Of a stretch of 64,000 nt of DNA, positions 51,765 through 60,661 are shown one piece after another. Source of the DNA: Lysinibacillus fusiformis (lineage in GTDB: Bacteria; Bacillota; Bacilli; Bacillales_A; Planococcaceae); contig NZ_PYWL01000001.1 in assembly GCF_003049525.1 (NCBI RefSeq), positions 434,001 to 498,000 of the forward strand. Reading direction: 5' to 3'. The position numbers and the translations under genes are program-made. Positions within the stretch are counted from its first letter, which is position 1. Each line of letters opens with the position of its first letter. The notes beneath the pieces were generated by a model. That model did not search any database and was not told where the DNA came from. It worked only from the letters and a program-made list of their open reading frames with translations.

Positions 51765-53087
51765 CTACATCCCTATTGAAAATAATATAATGGCAATTAT
51801 TGTACCGATGGTTGGAATCATAACCGTCAACGCTCCAAATGGCATATAGGCGTCCTTATGCTTTTCATTACAGACTGAATTAATGGTAGTGACAACATAA
51901 CCACCATGTGGCAAAGAATCAAGTGATCCTGATGCAATGGCAATTGTCCGGTGCAATGCCTCTGTATCTACCCCCATATCAATATAGTGGGGTGCAAGCA
52001 AAGGCATCGCAATTGTTTGACCACCCGATGCTGAACCTGTTAAACCTGCAATGACAGCAATCGCTAGGGCTCCCCCAATTAATGGACTACCAGGAATATT
52101 TGTCATGACATCTACTGTAGCCAAAAAGGATGGCGTTGCTTTTATGACACCACCAAAGCCTACTACAGCCGCTGTATTAGCAATAGCAATAATGGCACCC
52201 ATTGCTCCCGCTGCTAATGTCGCTCCAACGGATTTGGCATACTTGTAACTCACTAAATAGGCGACAATACAACTACTTGTCAAAGCGACAATTAAAGCAG
52301 AAGTTCCAAGAGAATTATGGAAAGCAAAAGAAATCACTAAAACGACTAGTAATGGTATTAGACTAAGTAGTGGACTAGGAAGCTTCTGCGTTTCATCAAC
52401 CACTGGATCTGTTGAGCGTTCAATAAATATTTCCCCATTGTTCACAGCTCGTTTAATCATCCAATTCAGCCAAAGTGAACCACCAACAGCCATAAAAATA
52501 GCGACAACAATACTAACTTGCCATCCTGCATAGGGTGTCGTTCCAAGGTATTGAATTGGAATCCAATTTTGAATTTCAGGTGAGCCAGCTGACGTCATCG
52601 TAAAAGTGACCGAGCCTAGACCAAGTGCAGCGGGGATAAAGCGTCGTGGAAAGTTCGCTTGTTTGAATAAACTGATGGCCATTGGATAAACAGAAAATGC
52701 AACGATAAAAACAGAAACACCCCCATATGTGAGGACCGCTGCGGCTAATACAACCGCATATGTTGCATATTTCACCCCGATTTTTTCAACAATCCATTTA
52801 GAAACACTATCAGCTGCTCCTGTATCCTCCATAACTTTCCCGAAAATAGCACCTGCCATAAACATTAAATACCAAGAACCAACGAAACCAGTAAATCCAT
52901 CCATATAGCTCGTTAGAAAATTAGCTTGATTTTCATTAGCGGTTTGTGGAAAAAACGCAAGACCATTAGTTAAAGCAGCTAACAGTGCAGTTAACGGTGC
53001 TGAAATAAGTAAATTAACGCCTTTCATTGTTAAATACACTAATAATGCTAAACTACCAAAAAGACCAATGTACGCCAACATGTACAT
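51765..53087 (-). CDS. GntP-family permease, probable short-chain hydroxy-acid importer
   Basis: 440 residues with about twelve or more helices. Family blocks are FMAGAIFGKVMEDTGAADS, SAGSPEIQNWIP, GLTGSASGGQTIAMP and IASGSLDSLPHGGYVVT. GntP proteins import gluconate and related sugar acids; a subgroup near dehydrogenases of short-chain hydroxy acids is expected to carry 3-hydroxybutyrate. The gene follows an internal terminator hairpin and a 59-base gap after mmsA, so its expression may be lower than that of the first two genes. Confidence 0.83.
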   Translation of the reverse strand: MYMLAYIGLFGSLALLVYLTMKGVNLLISAPLTALLAALTNGLAFFPQTANENQANFLTSYMDGFTGFVGSWYLMFMAGAIFGKVMEDTGAADSVSKWIVEKIGVKYATYAVVLAAAVLTYGGVSVFIVAFSVYPMAISLFKQANFPRRFIPAALGLGSVTFTMTSAGSPEIQNWIPIQYLGTTPYAGWQVSIVVAIFMAVGGSLWLNWMIKRAVNNGEIFIERSTDPVVDETQKLPSPLLSLIPLLVVLVISFAFHNSLGTSALIVALTSSCIVAYLVSYKYAKSVGATLAAGAMGAIIAIANTAAVVGFGGVIKATPSFLATVDVMTNIPGSPLIGGALAIAVIAGLTGSASGGQTIAMPLLAPHYIDMGVDTEALHRTIAIASGSLDSLPHGGYVVTTINSVCNEKHKDAYMPFGALTVMIPTIGTIIAIILFSIGM

Positions 53088-53111
53088 CCCTCCCCTCCCC
53101 TTTTTTTGGAA

Positions 53112-53139
53112 AAAGAGCTGTATATTGCTACAGCTCTTT
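53112..53139 (-). terminator. Internal terminator between mmsA and the permease gene
   Basis: 11-base-pair stem (53112-53122 with 53129-53139). On the minus strand it is followed by TTCCAAAAAAAGG after AAAGAGCTGTA...CTCTTTTT. Likely to cause partial termination inside the operon. Confidence 0.7.
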
Positions 53140-53146
53140 GTTGGTA

Positions 53147-54667
53147 CTAATCGTTATTGCTTGGGAATGCAAATGTTGATGCAATTGATGTATCACTTAC
53201 CATCCAGCGTTCTGAAACGGTTTTTGTCTTTGTAAAAAATCGCGCCTGATCTGGACCAAACATATGCCCTTCACCAAAACGAGACCCTTTAAAACCAGCA
53301 AAATTATGGTAACCTACTGGAATAGGAATTGGTACATTCACTCCTACCATGCCGACGTCTATTTCTGTTGTGAATTTACGAGCTGCTAATCCATCATTTG
53401 TAAAGATAGTGACACCATTTCCTAGCTCATGCTTATTAATTAGTTCAATAGCCTCCTCCAGAGAATCTACGCGTACAACATTACGAGCAGGTCCAAATAC
53501 TTCTTGCTCATAAATTTCCATACCTGGCTTTACATGATCTAATAATGTAGGACCTACATAGAAACCTTTTGACTCTTTAACAATATCCAACTCACGACCA
53601 TCACAAATAATGGAGGCTCCCTCAGATTCTCCACGATCAATGGCAGCGAGTATTGCTTCTTTTGATTGTTGAGAAATAACTGGACCAAAGTCTGAATCTG
53701 GATTTGTATATGGACCCACCTTTAGATTAGTAATTTTTTCCTTTAAAATCGACACTAGACGATCAGCAGTATCTTTTCCTACAGGCATGATTGTGGATAT
53801 CGCCATACAACGTTGAGATGCTGCCCCATAGGCTGCCCCTATAAAGGCGTTTGCAACTTGTTCAAGATCTGCATCTGGCATGACAACCATATTGTTTTTT
53901 CCACCGCCAAGTGCCGTTACACGTTTCCCATGCTTAGAACCAGTTTCATAAATATACTTGGCCACTGGTGTTGAGCCCACAAATGAAATCGCTTGCACAG
54001 TTGGGTTCTCTAAAAGTTCATTGACTGCATCTTTATCACCATTCACCACTGTCCAAATTCCATCTGGTAAGCCCGCTTTTTTCCATAGCTCACTAACATA
54101 TAAAGCAGTCATTGGTACACGTTCAGATGCTTTTAAAATCACAGCATTTCCGACCGCAATGGCCATACTCGTTTGAGCTAAAGGCACCATGATCGGGAAG
54201 TTAAAGGGTGAAATGGCCGCTACCACACCAAGTGGATATTTTGCGGAATAAGCGTTTATTTGACCTCCAACATTAACGGAGTACTCACCTTTCATGAGAT
54301 GTGGGGCACCGATGGCTAAATCGACAGATTCAAGACCTCGTGTAATTTCACCTTTGGCATCTTCCAACGTTTTTCCGCTTTCCTTACAAATAATTTGTAG
54401 TAGCTTTTCCATATTTTCCGTCATAAGATTGCGGAACTTTAAGACGATTTCTGCACGTTTAGCCACAGATGTATTACGCCATAATGGAAAGGCTGCTTGA
54501 GCCTGCTCGATTGCCTCTTTTGTCTCCTCTACTGTTGCCAGTGGCACTTTAGCAATGACATCACCCGTAGTTGGATTGTATACAGAGCCAAATCTGCCAC
54601 TTTTCCCTTCAACTAACTGTCCACCAATAAAATGCGTTAATGTTTTTACCTCTTGAGCTGTCGTCAT
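53147..54667 (-). CDS. mmsA: CoA-acylating (methyl)malonate-semialdehyde dehydrogenase
   Basis: About 506 residues. The aldehyde dehydrogenase fold shows AISPFNFPIMVPLAQTSMAI, the NAD loop VGSTPVAKYIYE, and the nucleophile Cys in ASQRCMAIS (family motif QRCMA). GSRFGEGHMFG near the end is also diagnostic. The enzyme converts methylmalonate or malonate semialdehyde to propionyl- or acetyl-CoA. Three ATG codons follow GAGGAGGAA; the third (54667) has the best spacing. It lies 15 bases after the mmsB-like gene, its usual partner in valine and beta-hydroxy-acid breakdown. Confidence 0.9.
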   Translation of the reverse strand: MTTAQEVKTLTHFIGGQLVEGKSGRFGSVYNPTTGDVIAKVPLATVEETKEAIEQAQAAFPLWRNTSVAKRAEIVLKFRNLMTENMEKLLQIICKESGKTLEDAKGEITRGLESVDLAIGAPHLMKGEYSVNVGGQINAYSAKYPLGVVAAISPFNFPIMVPLAQTSMAIAVGNAVILKASERVPMTALYVSELWKKAGLPDGIWTVVNGDKDAVNELLENPTVQAISFVGSTPVAKYIYETGSKHGKRVTALGGGKNNMVVMPDADLEQVANAFIGAAYGAASQRCMAISTIMPVGKDTADRLVSILKEKITNLKVGPYTNPDSDFGPVISQQSKEAILAAIDRGESEGASIICDGRELDIVKESKGFYVGPTLLDHVKPGMEIYEQEVFGPARNVVRVDSLEEAIELINKHELGNGVTIFTNDGLAARKFTTEIDVGMVGVNVPIPIPVGYHNFAGFKGSRFGEGHMFGPDQARFFTKTKTVSERWMVSDTSIASTFAFPSNND

Positions 54668-54682
54668 CATCATTTCCTCCTC

Positions 54683-55576
54683 TTATAATTGTTTTATTTT
54701 ACATGTATCCTTTAAGCTTAAATAAGCTGCAGACATATCATTTTCACCATAGCCCTGCTGAGCAATCTCACTATAAAGTTCCACCAATTTTTCCCCAATA
54801 CGTAGAGATACACCAGCTTCATCAGCCATGCCCTTTGCTAACTTCAAATCTTTCAATAATAGATTCGTTGAAAAACCAGGTGCATAATTATTATTTTTCA
54901 TATATTCCACATAGTTACGCTCATAAATCCGACTTTGACCGTAGCTATTACTTAATACTTCATACAGCGTATCCGCATCAATCCCCATTTTTTCACCAAG
55001 CACAATCGTTTCAGCTACAGCCTCTGTGTAAAACCCGATCATTAGATTATTTAATAATTTAAGACGTGTACCTACACTTGAGGATAAACCTAGATGATAA
55101 ATATTTTTACCGACTATTCCGAATATTTCACTTGCACTATCATAATCGTCCTTGCCACCACCGACCATTATCGTTAAGGTAGCATTTACAGCTCCTATGA
55201 CCCCTCCACTTACAGGTGCCCCTAAATATCGTAATCCCAACGTACTTGCTTCTTTATGTAACGAATCATTTAAGTCAGGATTGACCGTACTAAAGTCAAC
55301 CAGTAAGGCACCTTTCTTAGCATGATGTATAATGCCCTCCTCTGATAAATACACCATTTCTACAATTTGAGGAGTTGGTAGGCTAGTCATTACCACATCA
55401 CATTGCTTTGCAACATCCTTTGCTGATGCAAGACCTATTCCGCCAGCTTCTGTAAATAGCTCCACTGCCTTTGCATTTGTATCAAAGCCATACACCTCAT
55501 AGTTTGCCTTTAATAAGTTAATAGACATTGGTAACCCCATTTTTCCTAACCCGATAAAACCTAATTTTCTATCCAT
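54683..55576 (-). CDS. mmsB: 3-hydroxyisobutyrate dehydrogenase family oxidoreductase
   Basis: 297 residues. It begins MDRKLGFIGLGKMGLPMSIN with the NAD(P) GLGxMG site. The family substrate motif is DFSTVNPD, then APVSGGVIGA. The catalytic Lys lies in KLLNNLMIG, and NLLLKDLKLA follows. The start is ATG at 55576; the frame is open to 55633 without a better site. It oxidises 3-hydroxyisobutyrate or a related beta-hydroxy acid to the semialdehyde that MmsA then uses. Tartronate-semialdehyde reductase is the alternative in this family. First gene of the operon. Confidence 0.82.
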   Translation of the reverse strand: MDRKLGFIGLGKMGLPMSINLLKANYEVYGFDTNAKAVELFTEAGGIGLASAKDVAKQCDVVMTSLPTPQIVEMVYLSEEGIIHHAKKGALLVDFSTVNPDLNDSLHKEASTLGLRYLGAPVSGGVIGAVNATLTIMVGGGKDDYDSASEIFGIVGKNIYHLGLSSSVGTRLKLLNNLMIGFYTEAVAETIVLGEKMGIDADTLYEVLSNSYGQSRIYERNYVEYMKNNNYAPGFSTNLLLKDLKLAKGMADEAGVSLRIGEKLVELYSEIAQQGYGENDMSAAYLSLKDTCKIKQL

Positions 55577-55673
55577 ATGGATATCCCCCAATTCTTGAAA
55601 ATTCAGCAATAGTGCTGGATGGTCACTAGCCAACTACAGTTTTTTATCGTAACATTAATAACGAGATACCTTT

Positions 55674-55704
55674 AATTGACCTCGGTCAGTGACTACGGTC
55701 AATT
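55674..55704. promoter_or_regulatory. Operator between the hydroxy-acid operon and its TetR gene
   Basis: A perfect inverted repeat AATTGACC (55674-55681) and GGTCAATT (55697-55704) encloses a further GGTCA/TGAC pair. So TGACC-type half-sites occur three to four times in 31 bases. It lies in the divergent region and is the best candidate binding site for the TetR protein. Confidence 0.65.
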
Positions 55705-55811
55705 AAATCATAATCAAAATAAATCCATCTCGTCAATTAAAAATTTTATATTTTCAGAATTTTTAATTTAGAAAATATTTTACAATACTTAATATCGGAG
55801 GTAATCTCACT

Positions 55812-56423
55812 ATGGAATCTCTAACTAACAGGCAAAAGAAGGCATTAGAAACTCGTGATAAATTATTAAAAACATCATTAGATCTATTCAACAAATTCGG
55901 ATTTGAACATGTTACTGTCGAACAAATTACAAAGGCTTGTCATGTCTCAAAGGGTACATTTTATACACATTTCCCATCTAAATATGATGTTATTTTAGAA
56001 AAATTTAAAGAACTGGATCACTTTTATAGCACTGTAGAAAAAAATATCGACCCTACATTACCGGCAAGTGAAAAAATTTTATTCGTGTATCAAGAACAAA
56101 TGAAATACTTAACGAATGTTGTAGGAAAGGACCTGTTACGCACTGTGTATACTGCTGCAATGACAAATCAGGTAAAACAGGATCATTACTTAATTAATCC
56201 CGAGCGCAAGATTTTTCAAATAATGAATACATATATTGAGGAAGGGCTACAACAAGGTGAGCTAAGACATGATGTATCAGCTCATGAAGTGCAAGCCATC
56301 ATACAACGTTGTATGCGTGCCAATGTTTATGATTGGTTAATTCACGGTGAAGACTTTGACTTGGCCGCTGAGATGAATCGATTTACAGCTATTGTGTTAA
56401 ACGGCCTCAAAAGCGTCAAATAA
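55812..56423 (+). CDS. TetR-family regulator of the hydroxy-acid operon
   Basis: 203 residues. The helix-turn-helix (about 12-58) includes QITKACHVSKGTFYTHFPSKYDV. The rest is the ligand domain with no named motif. It is divergent from mmsB, with the repeat-rich operator between them. The start ATG at 55812 follows ATCGGAGGTAATC. It probably represses the operon until a pathway intermediate, perhaps an acyl-CoA, binds. Confidence 0.85.
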   Translation: MESLTNRQKKALETRDKLLKTSLDLFNKFGFEHVTVEQITKACHVSKGTFYTHFPSKYDVILEKFKELDHFYSTVEKNIDPTLPASEKILFVYQEQMKYLTNVVGKDLLRTVYTAAMTNQVKQDHYLINPERKIFQIMNTYIEEGLQQGELRHDVSAHEVQAIIQRCMRANVYDWLIHGEDFDLAAEMNRFTAIVLNGLKSVK

Positions 56424-56466
56424 AAAAAGTAGCACTTCATCCTATGATGATGAGTGCTACTTTTTT
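56422..56466. terminator. Bidirectional terminator
   Basis: AAAAAAAGTAGCACT (56422-56436) with AGTGCTACTTTTTT (56453-56466), between convergent genes. Confidence 0.85.
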
Positions 56467-56468
56467 AA

Positions 56469-58475
56469 CTAGCTGACGAAATATTTCTGTACAATTGTTT
56501 CAACGGGTAAAGGTTTATTATACAAATAACCTTGTCCCTTTTGACAATGATGACGTTTAAGGAAATCAACTTGTGTGGGCTCTTCGATTCCTTCAGCAAT
56601 TACCTCTAGCCCTAGGTTATGAGACATCGAAATGATAGCTTTAATGATGGCCTCATTTTTGTCATCTTTAGCGATATCTCTAATAAACGATTGATCGATT
56701 TTTATAATATCGATTGGATAACGCTTTAGATAGCTTAATGAAGAATAGCCTGTTCCAAAGTCATCTACTGACACATAAACCCCTAATTGCTTCAATTCCG
56801 TAAGAATCGAAAATGTCTCATGAACATTTGTCATAGAGCTTTCGGTAATCTCTACCTCCAGAAGTTCTGGAGGCACCTCGTATTTCTTTAATGCCGCTTT
56901 TATTTTTCGTGCGAAGTTTTCTTTTCTGAACTGTTTTGGTGATATATTGACGGCTATTCTTACAGGACGATACCCTTTCGATTGCCATTCATTTTGATGA
57001 CGACAAACCTCGTCAATAATCCAATCACCAATTTCAATAATTAATCCTGAAGCCTCCGCAATAGGTATAAATTGTGCTGGTGACACAAAACCAAATTTAC
57101 GGTTATTCCATCGCAATAAAGCTTCAAAGCTATTGATGCTATTATTTGTTAGGTCCATCTGTGGCTGGAGATGCAAACTAAGTTCATTAAATTCAATAGC
57201 ACGTCGTAAATGCGCTTCCATTAAAGCTTCATTCGGGAAAATTGCCGTCATATCTTCACGATAATAACGATAGTGAGATCGTCCATGCTCTTTAACAGAA
57301 AATAAAGCCTTATCAGCTTTCCTTACAAGTGTCTCTAAATCCTTGCCATCTGCTGGACTAAGGGAGATACCGATTGAAACGCTAATAAAATATTCCTGTC
57401 CTTCTATCATAAATGGCTGCTTTAAAACTTCCAAAATGGCATTAGCGGTATGTTCAATTTTTTGAATAGTCGCATCTTTTAGTACAAAGATAAACTCATC
57501 ACTGTTATAACGAAAAAGGGCACATTTTGAATAGCACAGTTCATTAAGCCTTTGACTAAACATACGCATAAGCTCATCCCCCTTACTTTCACCTAGGGAT
57601 TCATTAAATTTTTTAAAACGATCTATATCCACTAAAATAAGGGCTGCTTGCTTATGCTCTTGTTTTTTATCGTTTAGATGATGTAGCCAATGCTCCTTGA
57701 ATGCCTTACGATTCCAAATACCTGTTAATTCATCCATTAGCGCTAGGTAATAAAATGCCTCATGATCATTCATAAATGAATTTGCATCTTTTACAAATAA
57801 ATGGACACCTATAACCTCACCATTATAATAGGTAGGGTGTGTTCTTAAGTAAAAAGGCTCTTTACTTAGCAATTGGTTCTTAAACAAGCATTTCGGCATA
57901 CCAAAAGCTGAGCCTTCAATAGTTTTAGCAAATAATAATTTAAATTCTTTCATATATTTACTTTCCAATAATGAAAAAATATCTCGTCCTATTAGACATT
58001 GCTGCTCTCTAGAAAGTGCTGACGTAACGGCCATATTTTGATGAATAATTCGGCCTTGTAAATCGACCGTTAGCACAGGACTCACATGTTGTTCCACGTA
58101 TTGTAAATAAGGTTTATCTTCTATCTGTGTTTCTCTCAAAATAACCGCAACCATGGATTTAGAAAAGTGTTGTACATGAATAGCAAATGCTCGTTCATAA
58201 TAACCGGTACCTAATTTCAGGACATGCTGTGTATGGTCTTCTTCGTTTAGAAAATTCGACAACTGCAGCCAGCATTGCTTGGTAAAAAAACGTTCAGCGT
58301 TCGTCGCTGCTTTATCTTGCAGCTCCATAAATGATAATAACTTATCATTAAAATCAACGACCTCGAACACCTTTTTATCAACTTTTCTCAAACAAATGAC
58401 TGCATCAAACGGATTCATTTGAATGAGTTGTTGATAATCTGCAAATGGCGCTACACTCTCTCTATAATTTTTCAT
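56469..58475 (-). CDS. PAS-GGDEF-EAL protein, probable c-di-GMP phosphodiesterase
   Basis: About 668 residues. A PAS-like region (about 10-235) is followed by a GGDEF domain in which the signature is degenerate, RYNSDEF. The EAL domain (about 410-660) has an intact SFEALLRW motif, EITESSMT, DDFGTGYSSLSYL and KIDQSFI. It is therefore likely to degrade c-di-GMP, with the GGDEF domain having lost cyclase activity and perhaps binding GTP. There is no membrane helix. The start ATG at 58475 follows GAGGGATAGA. It lies about 30 bases after ppk on the same strand. Confidence 0.87.
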   Translation of the reverse strand: MKNYRESVAPFADYQQLIQMNPFDAVICLRKVDKKVFEVVDFNDKLLSFMELQDKAATNAERFFTKQCWLQLSNFLNEEDHTQHVLKLGTGYYERAFAIHVQHFSKSMVAVILRETQIEDKPYLQYVEQHVSPVLTVDLQGRIIHQNMAVTSALSREQQCLIGRDIFSLLESKYMKEFKLLFAKTIEGSAFGMPKCLFKNQLLSKEPFYLRTHPTYYNGEVIGVHLFVKDANSFMNDHEAFYYLALMDELTGIWNRKAFKEHWLHHLNDKKQEHKQAALILVDIDRFKKFNESLGESKGDELMRMFSQRLNELCYSKCALFRYNSDEFIFVLKDATIQKIEHTANAILEVLKQPFMIEGQEYFISVSIGISLSPADGKDLETLVRKADKALFSVKEHGRSHYRYYREDMTAIFPNEALMEAHLRRAIEFNELSLHLQPQMDLTNNSINSFEALLRWNNRKFGFVSPAQFIPIAEASGLIIEIGDWIIDEVCRHQNEWQSKGYRPVRIAVNISPKQFRKENFARKIKAALKKYEVPPELLEVEITESSMTNVHETFSILTELKQLGVYVSVDDFGTGYSSLSYLKRYPIDIIKIDQSFIRDIAKDDKNEAIIKAIISMSHNLGLEVIAEGIEEPTQVDFLKRHHCQKGQGYLYNKPLPVETIVQKYFVS

Positions 58476-58504
58476 TCTATCCCTCACTAAGTATCGTGTT
58501 TGCT

Positions 58505-60661
58505 CTATTCTTCGTCTAGCGTAGGCTTTAATGCATCTTGTAAGAAAATCTCCTGGCTATTCAATGGATCTTCACTACGATCAAAATCTTTATAATGATA
58601 CTTACCATTGGAATCTTGAATACGAGCCTTAGCAGTATCCATTAATTGTGTATTCATTATGTCAATAATACGAGTTTTTGCTTCATTTGCATATACAGGG
58701 AATAAAATTTCTACACGTTTAATCATATTGCGTGTCATCATATCAGCTGAAGATAAATATACTCTATTCTCTCCATTATGATGGAACCAATAAATTCGGG
58801 AGTGTTCAAGGAAACGACCGACAATACTTGTTACTGTAATGTTTTCACTAATGCCAGGGATACCAGGTCTAATACAGCAAATACCACGTATGATAAGCTC
58901 TACCTTTACCCCAGCAATCGAAGCCTCATATAACTTCATCATAAGATCTTTGTCTGTCAATGAATTCATTTTAGCTCGAATAAAACCATTCCCGTATTTT
59001 TTATGACAAGCAATTTCTTCATCCATTAATCGAATAAATTCATCTCGAATATCAAAAGGTGCCACGACTAAATGATTAAATGTAGGTTTTTCTGTATAGC
59101 CACTTAAATAGTTAAAGAAGTTTGTCGCATCAATACCAAATTCTTTATCTGTCGTTATTATGCCCATATCCGTGTAAATTTTTGCAGTGGCATCATTATA
59201 ATTTCCTGTGCCAAGATGAACAAAGCGTTCAATTTTGCCATTCCGACGACTAACGACTAATGTGATTTTGGAGTGTGTTTTTAAATTGTTCATCCCATAA
59301 ATAACAAGACAGCCTGCTTGTTCTAGCTGTTTTGCCCAATGCACATTATTTTCTTCATCGAATCTGGCCTTTAATTCAACTAAAACTGTTACTTGTTTAC
59401 CATTTTCTGCTGCCAGCTTCAGTGCTTGAATAATGGGTGAATTACCACTTACTCGATATAATGTTTGTTTGATTGCTAAGACATTGGGATTTACGGCTGC
59501 CTCAGAGATAAAATCAACGATTGGTGCAAATGATTCATATGGATGATGGAAAAAGATATCTTGTGTTAATGCTTTTTCAAAAATATTTTCATCGGATTGT
59601 AAATCTAAAGGTGGCTGTGGAATAAAACTTTCATATTCCAGATGTTCACGACCAACAGCTATACCTTTAACAAAAGAGAACATAAAGGTTAAATCTAAAG
59701 GTCCATCAATATGGAAAACGTCATTTTCTTCAATTTCAAATTCATCTAATAAGTAGAGAAGTACTTCCTCATTCATTTCTCCAACTCGAACTTCTAAACG
59801 GCTTCCTACTCCCCATTTACGTTTCTTCAATTCTTTTTCAATTTCTACGAGAAGATCCCTTGCTCCCTCTTCATGGATCGTTAAATCTGCATTCCTTGTT
59901 AAACGGAAGGCTTGTGCTGATTTTACGCTATAGCCATAAAATAATTTTTCAATATGCGCTACAATGACATCTTCCAACAATACAACGACCGTTTTACCTT
60001 CTTCAGTGGGCACTTTAATATAACGATCTAAAACAGATGGCACTTGAACGATTGCCACTTTTTCGCGACTTTCAAGATCCGATTCATCCTGCTCTAAAAG
60101 GACAAGTAAATTGAGTGTTTTCCCTAGCAATGTAGGGAATGCACGATACGCATCTACTGCTACAGGTGTTAGAACTGGGAATATAGTTTCTGCAAACATT
60201 TCATTAATAAAAGCTTTTTGTGTGCTATTTAAATCTTTCATGTCTGCAATATGTACATTATGCTGTGGTAATAAATCATAGATTAAATGGCGGTATACTT
60301 CAGTTTGTCGACGCACTAAAGCCTGTGTACGTTCTGCAATTTTAGCTAATTGTTCCTTTGGTGTTAACCCAGATTTATTCTCAGCTTTATGGAACCCTGC
60401 GCGAACTTGATCTTGTAAGCCAGCGACACGTACCATAAAAAACTCATCGAGATTTGAGCTAAATATAGCTAAAAATTTCAAACGTTCGAGCAGAGGATTA
60501 TTCACATCCTCCGCTTCCTCTAATACACGTTCATTAAAAGCAAGCCAGCTTAACTCTCGATTATTATAGTATTGAGGCTTCGCAATCTCCTCTAATAATT
60601 GACTATGATTTTTTAAAAACTCTTCCTCATTCAGCTCGTTATTAGTTATTTCAGTTGTCAT
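58505..60661 (-). CDS. ppk: Polyphosphate kinase 1
   Basis: About 718 residues, normal for PPK1. The N-terminal domain has YYNNRELSWLAFNERVLEEA. The catalytic part has LVELKARFDEENNVHWAK, the phosphorylated His in LKTHSKI, VHLGTGNYND, and YLSSADMMTRNM near the end. It makes polyphosphate from ATP reversibly. The start ATG 60661 overlaps the end of ppx by 11 bases and follows AAGGATGG, so the two are coupled; an in-frame ATG at 60682 has no binding site. Confidence 0.95.
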   Translation of the reverse strand: MTTEITNNELNEEEFLKNHSQLLEEIAKPQYYNNRELSWLAFNERVLEEAEDVNNPLLERLKFLAIFSSNLDEFFMVRVAGLQDQVRAGFHKAENKSGLTPKEQLAKIAERTQALVRRQTEVYRHLIYDLLPQHNVHIADMKDLNSTQKAFINEMFAETIFPVLTPVAVDAYRAFPTLLGKTLNLLVLLEQDESDLESREKVAIVQVPSVLDRYIKVPTEEGKTVVVLLEDVIVAHIEKLFYGYSVKSAQAFRLTRNADLTIHEEGARDLLVEIEKELKKRKWGVGSRLEVRVGEMNEEVLLYLLDEFEIEENDVFHIDGPLDLTFMFSFVKGIAVGREHLEYESFIPQPPLDLQSDENIFEKALTQDIFFHHPYESFAPIVDFISEAAVNPNVLAIKQTLYRVSGNSPIIQALKLAAENGKQVTVLVELKARFDEENNVHWAKQLEQAGCLVIYGMNNLKTHSKITLVVSRRNGKIERFVHLGTGNYNDATAKIYTDMGIITTDKEFGIDATNFFNYLSGYTEKPTFNHLVVAPFDIRDEFIRLMDEEIACHKKYGNGFIRAKMNSLTDKDLMMKLYEASIAGVKVELIIRGICCIRPGIPGISENITVTSIVGRFLEHSRIYWFHHNGENRVYLSSADMMTRNMIKRVEILFPVYANEAKTRIIDIMNTQLMDTAKARIQDSNGKYHYKDFDRSEDPLNSQEIFLQDALKPTLDEE

